A stretch of 64,000 nucleotides of DNA from Streptomyces sp. RerS4 (lineage in GTDB: Bacteria; Actinomycetota; Actinomycetes; Streptomycetales; Streptomycetaceae): contig NZ_CP097322.1 of assembly GCF_023515955.1 (NCBI RefSeq), forward strand, positions 3,823,501 through 3,887,500. The letters are read 5' to 3'. Under the pieces are notes generated by a model, which saw only the letters and a list, made by a program, of their open reading frames with translations, was not told the DNA's origin and did not search any database. Of this stretch, positions 45,950-56,300 are shown piece after piece. The translations under genes and the position numbers were made by a program. Every line of letters begins with the position of its first letter. Position 1 is the stretch's first letter.

Positions 45950-46798
45950 TCAGTCCGTAGCGGACTCGGGGGAAGGCTCGGCCTTGCGTGCGAAGAGGAG
46001 GTCGTGGACGACGTGCCCCTTGTCCAGGCCCTGGCCCTCGAAGCGGGTCAGGGGCCGGAAGTCGGGGCGGGGCGCGTAGCCGCCGTCCGCCACGGTGTTC
46101 TCGAACGCCGGGTGCGCCGTGAGGACTTCGAGCATCTGCTCGGCGTAGTCCTCCCAGTCGGTCGCGCAGTGCAGGATCGCGCCCGGCGCCAGCCGGGTCG
46201 CGGCCAGGTCGAGGAACTCGGGCTGGATCAGCCGCCGCTTGTGGTGGCGGGCCTTGGGCCACGGGTCCGGGAAGTACACGCGCATGCCGGCGAGGGAGGC
46301 GGGCGGGAGCATCTCGCGGAGCAGGATGATCGCGTCGCCGTTCGCCACACGGATGTTGGTGAGGCCGTTGCGCTCCGCGAGGGCGAGGAGGTTGCCCTGG
46401 CCGGGGGTGTGCACGTCGGCGGCGAGGATGCCGATCGTGGGGTCGGCGGCGGCCATCTGCGCGGTGGCCTCGCCCATGCCGAAGCCGATCTCCAGGACCA
46501 CGGGCAGGCCGTCGAAGAGCTTCTTCAGGTCGATGACCTCGTGGCCGTCGATGTCGAGGCCCCAGGTGCCCCAGAGCCGCTTCAGCGCCTCGCCCTGGCC
46601 GGTGGTCACACGGCTGCGCCGCGGCTGGAAGCTGCGGATGCGGCGCTCGTGGTGCGACCCGGCGGGGTCGGGCGCGGGGCCGTCGGGGAAGCGGGGCTCG
46701 GTGCGCCACTTGGGGGGCACGTAGGCGGTCGCCTCCGGCGCGGTGGCCTCCGGCGGGGTGGCGGGGAGGCTGGGCTGGGGGTTCAGGGGCTCAGACAC
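45950..46798 (-). CDS. trmB: tRNA (guanine-N7-)-methyltransferase
   Basis: 282 residues. It methylates G46 in the variable loop of many tRNAs using SAM. The SAM-binding motif is VLEIGFGMGEATAQMA, and the substrate loop is YFPDPWPKARHHKRRL, the TrmB signature. An N-terminal extension of about 60 residues, Pro/Ala-rich, precedes the fold, and this is common in actinomycetes. The gene is 44 bp upstream of the PrsW gene on the same strand and may be cotranscribed with it. Confidence 0.95.
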   Translation of the reverse strand: MSEPLNPQPSLPATPPEATAPEATAYVPPKWRTEPRFPDGPAPDPAGSHHERRIRSFQPRRSRVTTGQGEALKRLWGTWGLDIDGHEVIDLKKLFDGLPVVLEIGFGMGEATAQMAAADPTIGILAADVHTPGQGNLLALAERNGLTNIRVANGDAIILLREMLPPASLAGMRVYFPDPWPKARHHKRRLIQPEFLDLAATRLAPGAILHCATDWEDYAEQMLEVLTAHPAFENTVADGGYAPRPDFRPLTRFEGQGLDKGHVVHDLLFARKAEPSPESATD

Positions 46799-46859
46799 AA
46801 TGCGGAGATTCTACGACGGGGGGTGCGGGGGCGCCGCTGCGCGAAGCCACTGTCGGGGG

Positions 46860-48050
46860 TCAGGCGGTGGTGAGGTGGTGGAGGGTGCGGGTGGCGATCT
46901 CCTGGCCGATCGGGAGGGACGCGGTGGCTGCCGGGGAGGGGGCGTTGAGGACGTGGACCGTGCGCGGGGCCTCCCGGATGAGGAAGTCGTCCACCAGGGT
47001 GCCGTCCCGCAGGACCGCCTGCGCGCGCACGCCGGCCTTGGCGGGCGTCAGGTCCGCCTCCGTGACGGCCGGCAGCAGGCGGCGTACCGCCTCGGTGAAG
47101 GCCCGCTTCGACAGCGAGCGGTGGATCTCTCCGGCCCCGTACCGCCAGTGGCGGCCGGCCATCCGCCAGGAGCCCGGCCAGGTCAGCTCGTCGGCGAGGT
47201 CGCGGGGGCGGATCGTGCCCCAGCCGTAGCCCTCGCGGGCCAGCGCGGGCACCGCGTTCGGGCCGACGTGGACGCCGCCGCCGATGCCCCGCGTGAGGTG
47301 GACGCCCAGGAAGGGGAACGCCGGGTCCGGCACCGGGTAGACCAGGCCCCGGACCAGCTCCGGGCGGGCCAGGTCGTGGTACTCACCCCGGAACGGGATG
47401 ATCCGCATGCCCGGGTCGTCCCCGGCCAGGCGGGCGATCCGGTCGCACTGCAGGCCCGCGCAGTTCACCAGTACCCGCGCCCGGACGACCAGTCCGGAGG
47501 TGGTGCGGACCGCGACGGCGGACGGGCGGCGGGAGATCAGGTCGACCTCCGCGCCGTAGAGCACCTCCGCGCCCGAGGACTCCGCCAACTGCGCGGCCAC
47601 CCGCCCGTAGTCGACGATGCCGGTGGTGGCGACGTGGATCGCGGCGAGGCCGCGGATCTCCGGCTCGTACTCCGCGATCTGCGCCGGACCCAGCTCGCGC
47701 ACCGGAATGCCGTTCTCCCGGCCGCGCTGGACGAGGGAGTGCAGACGCGGCAGCTCCGACCGCTCGGTGGCCACGATCAGCTTGCCGGTCACCTCGTGCG
47801 GGATGTCGTGCTCCGCGCAGAACTTGACCATCTCGGCGGCCCCGCGCACCGCGAAGCGGGCCTTCAGCGAGCCCGGACGGTAGTAGATCCCGCTGTGGAT
47901 GACCCCGCTGTTGCGGCCCGTCTGGTGACGGGCCGGGCCCGGCTCCTTCTCCAGGACGGTCACCCGGGTCCCCGGAGCCAGCCGCGACAGGGCATGCGCC
48001 GTCGACAGGCCGACGATCCCGCCCCCGATCACCAGCACGTCGCAGTCCAC
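46860..48050 (-). CDS. lhgO: L-2-hydroxyglutarate oxidase (FAD-dependent)
   Basis: 396 residues from the GTG at 48050. The FAD-binding motif is DVLVIGGGIVGLSTA, followed by LEKEPGPARHQTGRNSGVIH and IYYRPGSLKARF, both characteristic of LhgO. Further motifs are RARVLVNCAGLQCDRIA and the C-terminal LNAPSPAATASLPIGQ. It oxidises L-2-hydroxyglutarate, a by-product of central metabolism, to 2-oxoglutarate. GGGAGG 7 bp before the GTG sets the start; an upstream ATG at 48080 lacks an RBS. It is separated from trmB by 61 bp on the same strand. Confidence 0.92.
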   Translation of the reverse strand: MDCDVLVIGGGIVGLSTAHALSRLAPGTRVTVLEKEPGPARHQTGRNSGVIHSGIYYRPGSLKARFAVRGAAEMVKFCAEHDIPHEVTGKLIVATERSELPRLHSLVQRGRENGIPVRELGPAQIAEYEPEIRGLAAIHVATTGIVDYGRVAAQLAESSGAEVLYGAEVDLISRRPSAVAVRTTSGLVVRARVLVNCAGLQCDRIARLAGDDPGMRIIPFRGEYHDLARPELVRGLVYPVPDPAFPFLGVHLTRGIGGGVHVGPNAVPALAREGYGWGTIRPRDLADELTWPGSWRMAGRHWRYGAGEIHRSLSKRAFTEAVRRLLPAVTEADLTPAKAGVRAQAVLRDGTLVDDFLIREAPRTVHVLNAPSPAATASLPIGQEIATRTLHHLTTA

Positions 48051-48099
48051 GCTGACACCTCCCACCCCTGCATACTGCACCCCGCCACCGACAGCGAGG

Positions 48100-49803
48100 C
48101 TACGCGGGGGCCACCAGCAGCGGCCGGGCCCGCTCGCGCAGCTCCGCGACGCGCGGTTCGTCCCCGTACGGTTCGAGCCGGTGCAGCAGGTCCCGTACGT
48201 ACTCGTTCGTGCGCGCCGAGGAGATGCGGCCCGCGACCTCCACGGCCCGGGTGCCGGCCGCGCACGCCGCGTCGAGGTTGCCCGACTCCAGCTCGGCGAC
48301 CGCGCTGACGACCAGCCGCAGTCCGTGGGAGCGTACGTACTCCTCCGTGGGGCGGGAGAGGGCCTGCTCGGTGAACCGGCGGACCTGACGCGGGAGTTTC
48401 AGGTCCCGGTAGCATTCCGCCGCATCCGCCGCGAAACGGTCGTACGAGTAGAAACCGAGCCAGCTCGGATCCGCGTCCCCCTCCCGGGAGCGTTCCAGCC
48501 AGCCCTCGGCCGCCCGCAGCGCCGCGCCGGCGGCGACCGAGTCGCCCGCCTTGGCGTGGGCGCGGGCTTCGACGAGGCGGAAGAAGCTCATGGTGCGGGC
48601 GGTGGCGAGGCCCCGGTTGCGCTCGACGGCGGCCTGGGCGAGATCCACGCCCTCGTCGGGGAAGTCGCGGTAGGTGGCCTGGAGGGACATGGAGGCCAGG
48701 ACGTACCCGCCGAGCGGTACGTCGGCGGCCGCGCGGGCCAGGCGCAGGGCCTGGATGTAGTACCGCTGGGCCGCCTCCTGCTGGCCGGTGTCGAAGGCCA
48801 TCCAGCCGGCGAGCCGGGTCAGTTCGGCGGTGGCCCCGAACAGCGCGCGCCCCACCTCGTCCGTGTAGGAGCCGAGCAGCAGCGGCGCCGCGTCCACCCG
48901 CAGGCACTCGGGCACCATCGACGAACGCCAGTCCCCGCCGCCGTACTTGGAGTCCCAGCGGCGCGCGTCCTCGGCCGCCTCGCGCAGCTTCGTCACGTCG
49001 CTGTGGCCCACGCGCTGCGGGGAGGCGTCCGACGACAGGCTCGTGAGCGCCGCGGGCGCCGGAGCGGGGGAGGGGGAGGGGGCGTGCGCGGGCGGGGGCT
49101 GCCCGGTTTCGGGTCCGGGCTGGGCGGGCACAAGGCCCTGAGCGGGGACAACGGCGGACTGCCGCGGCGGGGCGGACTGCCGCGACGACACGGCGCGGGA
49201 CGGTGCGGCGCCGCGCCCGACGGCGGCCGTCGACGCGGAGGCCGGGCGGGCGGCGGCCTGCTGCGGCTGCTCCGGCGCGGATGCGGATGCGTGCGGCTGA
49301 GCGTGCCGCTGCTGCGGCGCCCCCGCGGGCTCGCGCGCCACCGAGCTGTCGGCGGGAGATATCAGCCAGCGCGACGCGGGCGTCGCGTACGCCGACACCG
49401 AGAAGGAACCGGCGAGCGACTGCCAGATCCCGCCACCCCCACGACGCCCCGCGAGGTCCAACCGGTACAGGTCCGTCGCCGAACGCACCGCCGCCCCGAC
49501 GTCGCGCGGGAAGGCCAGACCCACCTCCGGCGCGGGGTCGGCGTCCGCCAACCCGATCTCGTGCAGCGGCACCGGCCGCCCCAGCTTCGCCCCGATGGCG
49601 GCGGCGATCAGGTGCGGGGCCGCGCCCTGCGGCACCATCCCCTTCGACACCCACCGGGCGACCGAGGTCTTGTCATACCGCAGCGTCAGCCCGCGCTGCG
49701 CGCCGAGGTCGTTCACCCGCCTGGCCAGGCCGGCGTTGCTGATGCCGGCGAGGGCGAGGACGGCGCCGAGCTTCTCGTTGGGCTCGCGGAGCTCCCTGGA
49801 CAT
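48100..49803 (-). CDS. HTH/TPR developmental regulator (NsdA-like, SCO4114-type)
   Basis: 567 residues. The N-terminal helix-turn-helix (about 8-75) contains LGAVLALAGISNAGLARRVND and RYDKTSVARWVSKGMVPQG. A long disordered Gln/Ala/Pro-rich middle (about 150-265) follows, and then TPR-like helical repeats to the end (for example RYYIQALRLARAAADVPLGG). The layout matches Streptomyces sporulation-associated and NsdA-type repressors of differentiation and antibiotic production; orthology to SCO4114 is from memory of gene order. The ATG at 49803 is supported by GAGGGGTGG. The 644-bp region upstream suggests complex control. Confidence 0.75.
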   Translation of the reverse strand: MSRELREPNEKLGAVLALAGISNAGLARRVNDLGAQRGLTLRYDKTSVARWVSKGMVPQGAAPHLIAAAIGAKLGRPVPLHEIGLADADPAPEVGLAFPRDVGAAVRSATDLYRLDLAGRRGGGGIWQSLAGSFSVSAYATPASRWLISPADSSVAREPAGAPQQRHAQPHASASAPEQPQQAAARPASASTAAVGRGAAPSRAVSSRQSAPPRQSAVVPAQGLVPAQPGPETGQPPPAHAPSPSPAPAPAALTSLSSDASPQRVGHSDVTKLREAAEDARRWDSKYGGGDWRSSMVPECLRVDAAPLLLGSYTDEVGRALFGATAELTRLAGWMAFDTGQQEAAQRYYIQALRLARAAADVPLGGYVLASMSLQATYRDFPDEGVDLAQAAVERNRGLATARTMSFFRLVEARAHAKAGDSVAAGAALRAAEGWLERSREGDADPSWLGFYSYDRFAADAAECYRDLKLPRQVRRFTEQALSRPTEEYVRSHGLRLVVSAVAELESGNLDAACAAGTRAVEVAGRISSARTNEYVRDLLHRLEPYGDEPRVAELRERARPLLVAPA

Positions 49804-50447
49804 GCGCCACCCCTCGTCACACGCGGAACGCAGACGCCGCCGGGGCATAGGCGCCCGGCATTTCGTAAACCCAGCGTAGTTCCCCGCCTCCCAAGCGTTA
49901 AGGCCTCGACTTCCGTATGGCGGGATTGTTGTCCGTATGTACGGGCAAGCGGGGGCCCGTACCCGGGGCGCACCTCCCGCCGCGTGCTCCGGCCGTGTGG
50001 CCGTGCGCCCGGCCGTGCGCTCTGGCCGCTCCCGGGGCCCGGCGATTCGATGTGCGGTGCGTGGGTCGGCCCTCCGAGTGGATCCGGTGGGCCGGGGGAT
50101 GCCGCTGCCTCAATCCCCGCGGGTGGCGGAACGGTCCGGGGGGTGGAAACCGCCTCCCGGACCGCGCGCCGCGCACTGACCTGAACGAGCGGCCGGGCGC
50201 GGGGTCGGGCCGCCGAAAAATGGCTGAAATCGGCCTATGGGGCGGTGGGAACGGAACGCCAAATACCGCATGGCCGGGGCGTGTTCGTTTACATGTGCGC
50301 CCCCCGAAGCCACTCTCGCACGCCCGTCTCGTGGCAGCATGGGACCCGAGCCACTCGGGGCCCCGCCGGCCGCGCCCTTCGCGCTGACCGTCACGTCCGT
50401 GCCGTCCGTTGCCCCGGTCATGTGCCCACGGGCTGGGGGAGGCGGCG
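49804..50447. other. Divergent intergenic region, no gene found
   Basis: 644 bp between two divergent genes. It has a 40-bp low-GC part (49860-49945) with the direct repeat TCCGTATG (49914 and 49932) and the palindrome CCGTA-TG-TACGG (49933-49944). The rest is GC-rich. Open frames here lack starts, RBS and family patterns. The RBS for the right-hand gene is GGGGGAGG at about 50435-50442. Confidence 0.4.
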
Positions 50448-52715
50448 GTGCGCTGGTTGGTCGGGTGGAGCAGTATCGCCGCGAACTTCGGCACGGCCGG
50501 ACGCGTATCCGGGGGCCCCGCGGCGCACGGCGCGGGCGTATCGGGCCCGACCGGCCACGGCCCGTCCGGTTACGGCGCCTCCGGTTACGGCCCGTCCGGT
50601 TACGGCCCGTCCGGTTACGGCCCCTACGCCGACCCCCCGCGCGGCGGCCTCGCCGACGCCGCCCACCCCGACGATCCGGCCGCCCCGGACGCGGAACGCA
50701 CCGTCCACCCCGTCGGCGCGCAACTCCTGTGGGGCGACCCCGACCCCCTCTGGGCCGTCGGCGACTGGCGCCCCGACGAGATCCGCACCGTCACCGCCGA
50801 CCCCGCGGACCCCTTCACCCGCCTCGCCGTCCTCGGCTGCTGCGGCGCCACCGACGCCGAACTGCGCCGCGCCCTGTACGCCGCGCGCGGCGGCGCCCTG
50901 CGCCACCTCACCGAGTGGTCCGGCAGCTACACGGCCGTCGTCCAGGCCGGCCGCCGCATCACCGTCCTCGGCGACCTCGCGGGCGCCCGCCCCGTCTTCT
51001 ACACCCCCTGGGCGGGCGGCACCGCGTACGCCACCGCCGCCCTCCCCCTCGCCGACCTCATCGAGGCGCAGCTCGACATCGGCCACCTCGCCGCCCTGCT
51101 GGCCTGCCCCGACAGCCCCGAAGCCCTCGGCGACGGCACCCCGTACGTCGGAGTCCGGCGCATCCCGCCCGGCCACACCCTGATCCTGCGCGAGGGCTCC
51201 CGCGAGATCACCGGCTACGAGCCCGTCGCCTCCCTCGCCGTCGCCGCCCCCGAGGCCGACCCCGAGGGGGCGGTCGAGGGCGTACGGGAAGCGTTGGTCG
51301 ACGCGGTGCGCGCCCGGCTCACGGCTCCCCGGCATGCCCCCGAGACCCTCGCCCCCGACCCCGGACCCGTGCCCGGAATGGGCCCCGCCGACCGGCGCGC
51401 CGCCCGGGGCGCCCCCGCGCCCGGCGTCGGCGCCGACCTGTCGGGCGGCAGCGCCTCCGCGACGCTCGCCCTGCTCGCCGCAGGCCTGCCCGGCGCCCCC
51501 GGCACCCTGCCCGGCAGCGGCTCCCGCCTCCTCGCCGTCACCTTCAACGACCTCGCCACCCCCCAGGGCCGCGAACCCGAACTCGAACGCGCCCACGCCA
51601 TCGCCGCCGACCCCCGCCTGCACCACGTCGTCGTGGCCGCCGCCGCCGAGGCCCTCCCCTACGCCGAACTCGACGGCCCCCTCACCGACGAACCCGGCCC
51701 CTCCCTCGTCTCCGCCGCCCGCGAACGCCGCCGCCTCGCCGCCGGCTCCGCCGACCACTTCACCGGCCACGGAGCCCGCCAGGTCCTCGACGCCCACCCC
51801 GCCCGCATGGCCGACCTGCTCCTCGACCGCAGACGCCGCCACCTGCTGCGCCCCGTCGCCGCCCTCGCCCGCTCCGCGCCCGAGGGGCCCCTCCTCGTCC
51901 CCTTCTCCGTCTACTCCGCCGCCCGCCGCCTCGCCCGTACGCCGTACCGCGCGGGCATCGAGGCCGCCGCGGCCCGCCTGCGCGAAGGCGGCGTGGGCGC
52001 CGGCGTCGGCGCCGGACCCACCGGGCCGGTCGACGCCTCGCTCGCCGCCCTGACGTGGTCCCGGCCCGGACCCGCGGCGCGCTGGCTCACCGGCGAAGCC
52101 CTCGCGGAAGTATCGATCCGTCTCGCCGCCGCCGCGGGCCGCCCACCGCTGTCCCTGCGCCCCGGCGAGGCCCGCGCCCGCGCGGTGCTGGCCCGCCACG
52201 CGGCCGACCACCGGGTCTTCGAGCAGGCCGTCGAGGTCCGCAGCCAGCGCCTGCACGCCCCGTTCCTCGACAACCAGGTCGTACGGGCCGCCCGCGCCCT
52301 GCCCGAGTCCCTACGGGTGCAACCCGGGGCCCGCGCCGCGATCCTGCGCGGCGTCCTCGCCTCCGCCGGGGTACGGGAACTGCCGCCCGGCTGGGGCGCC
52401 ACCACCCACACCCCGAACGAGACCGCCACCCGGCTCGGGCTGCGCGCCGCCCTGCCCGAGCTGCTCGCCCTCTTCCACGCCCCGCTGCTCGCCGACGCCG
52501 GACTCATCGACACCCGGGCCGTCCGCCAGGCCCTGACCGACGCCGCCGAAGGCCTGCCCGTCCCCCTCGACGGCCTCGCGGAACTCGTCTCGATGGAACT
52601 GTGGCTCCGCCGCCTCCTCTCCCGCCGAGGCACCTGCTGGACGGGCACCACCACCCCCCGCCGCCGCGCCTTCCCCCACCCCCCGTCCCACCTCCCCCGC
52701 CTGACGGCCCGCTGA
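50448..52715 (+). CDS. Asparagine-synthase-like protein with degenerate ATP loop
   Basis: 755 residues from the GTG at 50448. The N-terminal region has a glutaminase-like fold (ALYAARGGALRHLTEWSGSYTAVV and ITVLGDLAGARPVFY) but no cysteine at position 2, so it cannot use glutamine. The synthetase part carries VGADLSGGSASATLALLA where true enzymes have SGGxDS, so the key aspartate is replaced. Other class features remain: VRSQRLHAPFLDNQVVRAA and the C-terminal helices. A (GYGPSG)n insert sits near residues 35-60. Lasso-peptide cyclases are relatives, but no precursor or protease gene is nearby. Role unknown, perhaps regulatory. Confidence 0.8.
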   Translation: MRWLVGWSSIAANFGTAGRVSGGPAAHGAGVSGPTGHGPSGYGASGYGPSGYGPSGYGPYADPPRGGLADAAHPDDPAAPDAERTVHPVGAQLLWGDPDPLWAVGDWRPDEIRTVTADPADPFTRLAVLGCCGATDAELRRALYAARGGALRHLTEWSGSYTAVVQAGRRITVLGDLAGARPVFYTPWAGGTAYATAALPLADLIEAQLDIGHLAALLACPDSPEALGDGTPYVGVRRIPPGHTLILREGSREITGYEPVASLAVAAPEADPEGAVEGVREALVDAVRARLTAPRHAPETLAPDPGPVPGMGPADRRAARGAPAPGVGADLSGGSASATLALLAAGLPGAPGTLPGSGSRLLAVTFNDLATPQGREPELERAHAIAADPRLHHVVVAAAAEALPYAELDGPLTDEPGPSLVSAARERRRLAAGSADHFTGHGARQVLDAHPARMADLLLDRRRRHLLRPVAALARSAPEGPLLVPFSVYSAARRLARTPYRAGIEAAAARLREGGVGAGVGAGPTGPVDASLAALTWSRPGPAARWLTGEALAEVSIRLAAAAGRPPLSLRPGEARARAVLARHAADHRVFEQAVEVRSQRLHAPFLDNQVVRAARALPESLRVQPGARAAILRGVLASAGVRELPPGWGATTHTPNETATRLGLRAALPELLALFHAPLLADAGLIDTRAVRQALTDAAEGLPVPLDGLAELVSMELWLRRLLSRRGTCWTGTTTPRRRAFPHPPSHLPRLTAR
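50551..50628 (+). repeat. 18-bp tandem repeats coding for Ser-Gly-Tyr-Gly units
   Basis: GGCCCGTCCGGTTAC-type 18-bp units occur about four to five times in a row near the 5' end of the asparagine-synthase-like gene. They encode S-G-Y-G-P/A units. The tract is probably length-variable between strains. Confidence 0.7.
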
Positions 52716-53372
52716 TCCACCCGCCCCCGCCGCCGCCTGAGGGGGCTACGCCCGTGGCGGGCCGCCCCACCCCACCCCCTTCCCCCCGCCGCCTGACGCG
52801 CGCGAAGCCCCCGTGGCGGGCGGCCCCACCCCTTCCCCGCCTCGCCGCGGCTCGCGGCGCGGGCCCCGCCGCCCGCTCCGGCGCCCGCCCGCCCCACCCT
52901 TTCCCGCCGCCGCCTGAGGCGCGCGACTCCCGTGGCAGGCCGCCCCACCCTTCCCCGCTCGTGGCGGAGGCCCGCTGCCGCTCCAGCGCCCGCCCCACCC
53001 CTTCCCCGCCGCCTGACCCGCGCGAAGCCCCGTGGCGGGCGGCCCCACCCTTCCCCGCCTCGCCGCGGCTCGCGGCGCGGGCCCCGCCGCCCGCTCCGGC
53101 GCCCGCCCGCCCCACCCTTTCCCCCCGCCGCCGAGGCGCGGCGCTCCGCCCGTGGGGGGCCGCCGCACCCCACCCCTTCCCCGCCTCACCGCCGCTCGCG
53201 GCGCGGGGCCCCACCCACCCCACCCCTCCAGCCCCGCCGGCGTTTGAGGCGCGGGGGTCCGGGGACGAGCCTCCGGGGAACGGTGAAAGGGCGGGGCGGG
53301 GAGAAGCCCCGCGCAGCGGCCCCACCCCAAAACCCCGCGCACCCCACCCCCGCCACAAGGCAAACTGACCCG
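52716..53372. repeat. GC-rich intergenic repeat block
   Basis: 657 bp without a gene. A segment of about 110 bp starting GCGCGAAGCCC at 52799-52914 recurs almost unchanged at 53020-53133. Shorter copies of GTGGCGGGCxGCCCCACCC occur at about 52752, 52811, 52931 and 53032. All frames here are open because the block is nearly pure C and G. It ends 30 bp before the start of the next gene, and its low complexity makes local assembly unreliable. Confidence 0.75.
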
Positions 53373-56300
53373 GTGCGGTACCTCATCCTCGGCGTCACCG
53401 AGGCACGTGACGAGACCGGCGCCCCCCTCCCCCTAGGCGGCGCCCGCCTGCGCGCGCTCCTCACCGCCCTCGCCCTCCGCGCCGGCGCCCCCGCCGCCGC
53501 CCCCGTCGCCGCCCTGGTCGACGAGGTCTGGGGCGACGACCCGCCCCAGGACGCCCCCGCCGCCCTCCAGGCCCTCGTCTCCCGCCTGCGCCGCACCCTC
53601 GGCTCCCGCGAGGCCGTCACCGCCGACCCCACCGGCGGCTACCGCCTCGCCGCCGCCCGCGACGACGTCGACCTCCACCGCTTCACCCGCCTGGCCGCCC
53701 ACGGCGCCCGACTGCTCCCCACCGACCCCGCCACCGCCGCCGGCGCCTCCGCGAGGCCCTCGCCCTGTGGCGCGGCCCCGCCCTCGCCGACCTCCCCGAA
53801 CCCGCCCGCACCGCCTACGCCTCCGCCCCCGAGGCACGCCGCGCCGCCGCCCTGCGCGACCGCATCGAGGCCGACCTGCGCAGCCTCGGGAGCCCCGCCG
53901 CCCCCGCCCCGGCCGGACTCCTCCCGGAGATCGAGGCACTGATCCACGAGAACCCGTACGACGAACCCCTCCGCGCCCAGCAGCTGCGCGCGCTCCGTGC
54001 GGCGGGACGCCCCGCCGACGCCCTCGCCGCCTACGAGCGCACCCGCGCCCTCCTCGCCGACACCCTCGGCACCGACCCCGGCCCGGAACTGCGCGCCCTG
54101 CACGCGGAACTCCTCCAGCCCGCGCCCGCGCCCGCCGCCGCGCCCGCGCCCCGCCGGAACCCGCCCCCCACCTCCACCCCCCACACCCTCGCGGCAACCT
54201 CCGCCCCCGCCTCACCTCCTTCGTCGGCCGCGAGCCCGAACTCGCCGCCCTCGCCGGCGACCTCACCCACCTCCGCCTCATCACCCTCACCGGCCCCGGC
54301 GGCTCCGGAAAGACCCGCCTCGCCGAGCACGCGGCCGCCGATCAGCCCGAGTCCGGCTGGCTGGTCGAGCTGGCCCGCCTCGACCACCCCGCCGCCGTCC
54401 CGGGCGCCGTCCTCAGCGCGCTCGGCCTGCGCGAGAACACCCTCGTCGCCCGCGAGAAGACCCCGGCCGAGGACCCGACCACCCTCCTCGTCGAGTACTG
54501 CGCGCACCGCCGCCTGCTGCTCGTCCTGGACAACTGCGAGCACGTCATCGGCGCCGCCGCCGAGCTCGCCGAACGCCTCCTCACCCACTGCCCCGGCGTG
54601 CGGATCCTGGCCACCAGCCGCGAACCCCTGGGCGTTCCCGGGGAGTTCCTGCGCCCCGTCGAACCCCTGCCACCCGCCCCCGCGCACCGCCTCTTCGCCG
54701 ACCGGGCCGCCGCCGCCCGTCCCGGGTTCACCATCGCCGAGGACCCGTCGGCCGTCGCCGAGATCTGCGCCCGCCTCGACGGGCTGCCGCTGGCCATCGA
54801 GCTGGCCGCCGCCCGCCTGCGCCTCCTCACCCCGCGCCAGATCGCCGACCGCCTCGACGACCGCTTCCGGCTCCTGACCGGCGGCGCCCGCACCCTCCTG
54901 CCCCGCCAACAGACGCTGCGCGCGGTCGTGGACTGGTCCTGGGACCTCCTCGACACCCCCGAACGCGCCGTCCTCACCCGCCTGTCCGTCTTCGCCGGCG
55001 GCTGCGATCTACCGGCCGCCGAGGCCGTCTGCGCCGACCCGTCGTACGAGGTCGCGGACGTCCTCGGCTCCCTCGTGGACAAGTCCCTCGTCGTCGCCGA
55101 GCCCGGCCCCGACGGCATGCGCTACCGGATGCTGGAGACCATCCACGAGTACGCCGCCGAGCGCCTCGCCGCGTACGCCGCCACCGACCCGGCCGCCGCC
55201 CGCACCGCCCGCCGGCGCCACCGCGCGCACTACCTCGCCCTCGCCGAGGAGGCGGAGCCGAAACTCCGCTCCGCCGAACAGCTCCCGTGGATCCGCCGCG
55301 TCGAGACCGAACTCGACAACCTCCGCTCGGCCCTCCACTCCACCACCGACGAGAGCGACCCCGACCCCGAGACCGCCCGGCGCCTGGCCCTCGCCCTCGG
55401 CTGGTTCTGGTGGCTGCGCAACTACCGCGAGGAGGGCGCCGAGTGGACCGCCCGCGCGCTCGCCCTCACCCCGCCCGACCCGCCGGAGGGTTCGACCGCG
55501 TACTGGGCCTTCGTACGCCTCCAGGTCCTGCGCATGTTCCTGTCCTCCGAGAGCCGCTCCTTCGAGGAGTTCCGGACCCCCGAGCACATCGCCCTCGCCG
55601 ACCGGATCAAGGAAACCTTTCGCCACGGCTCCCCGGAGACCACCCGCTTCCCCGGCATGCTCTGGCCCACGACCTCCTTCCTCACCGGCGACACCAGCGA
55701 CTTCCACGCGAACCTCGACATCTCCGTGGAGAACTGCCGCCGCCACGCCGGCGACTGGGAACTCGGCATCACCCTCATGCTCCGCACCCACGTCGCCATC
55801 GACCTCACCGGCGGCCTGCCCACCATCGACGCCGACCTCGCCGAGCTGCACGAGATCGCCCACCGCACCGGCGACCGCTGGACGCGCGCCCAGGTCGCCA
55901 GCGCCGCCGGCGAGGCAGCCCTCTCCCGCGGCCGCCACGCCGACGCCCGCGCCGAGTACGAGGAATGCCTGCGCCTGGCCCACGAGGTCGGGGCCCACAC
56001 CGAGGCCCCCTTCGCCATCGCCCGCATCGCGGAGACGTACTACTGCGAGGGCGACTACGAGGAGGCCGCGCGGCTCCTGGAGAAGGCCGACGCCGAGTGC
56101 GAGCTGTACGGCGGGGTGTACGACGCCCGCTCCTTCATCTACCTGCTGCGCTCCCTGCTCGCCCTGGGGCGCGGTGACGTCGAGGCGGCCCGAGGCGACT
56201 GCACCCGGGCCCGCGGTGAGGCCGACCGCGTCACTCCGCCCCCGCAGTTCGACGCCGCACTGGAGGTCGTACAGGCCCTCCTCGCCGCCCACGACCACGG

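Noticed and set aside
50448..52715. Lasso peptide biosynthetic cluster
   Set aside because: The cyclase-like protein stands alone: no precursor peptide, RRE protein or leader peptidase is nearby, and its ATP loop is degenerate.
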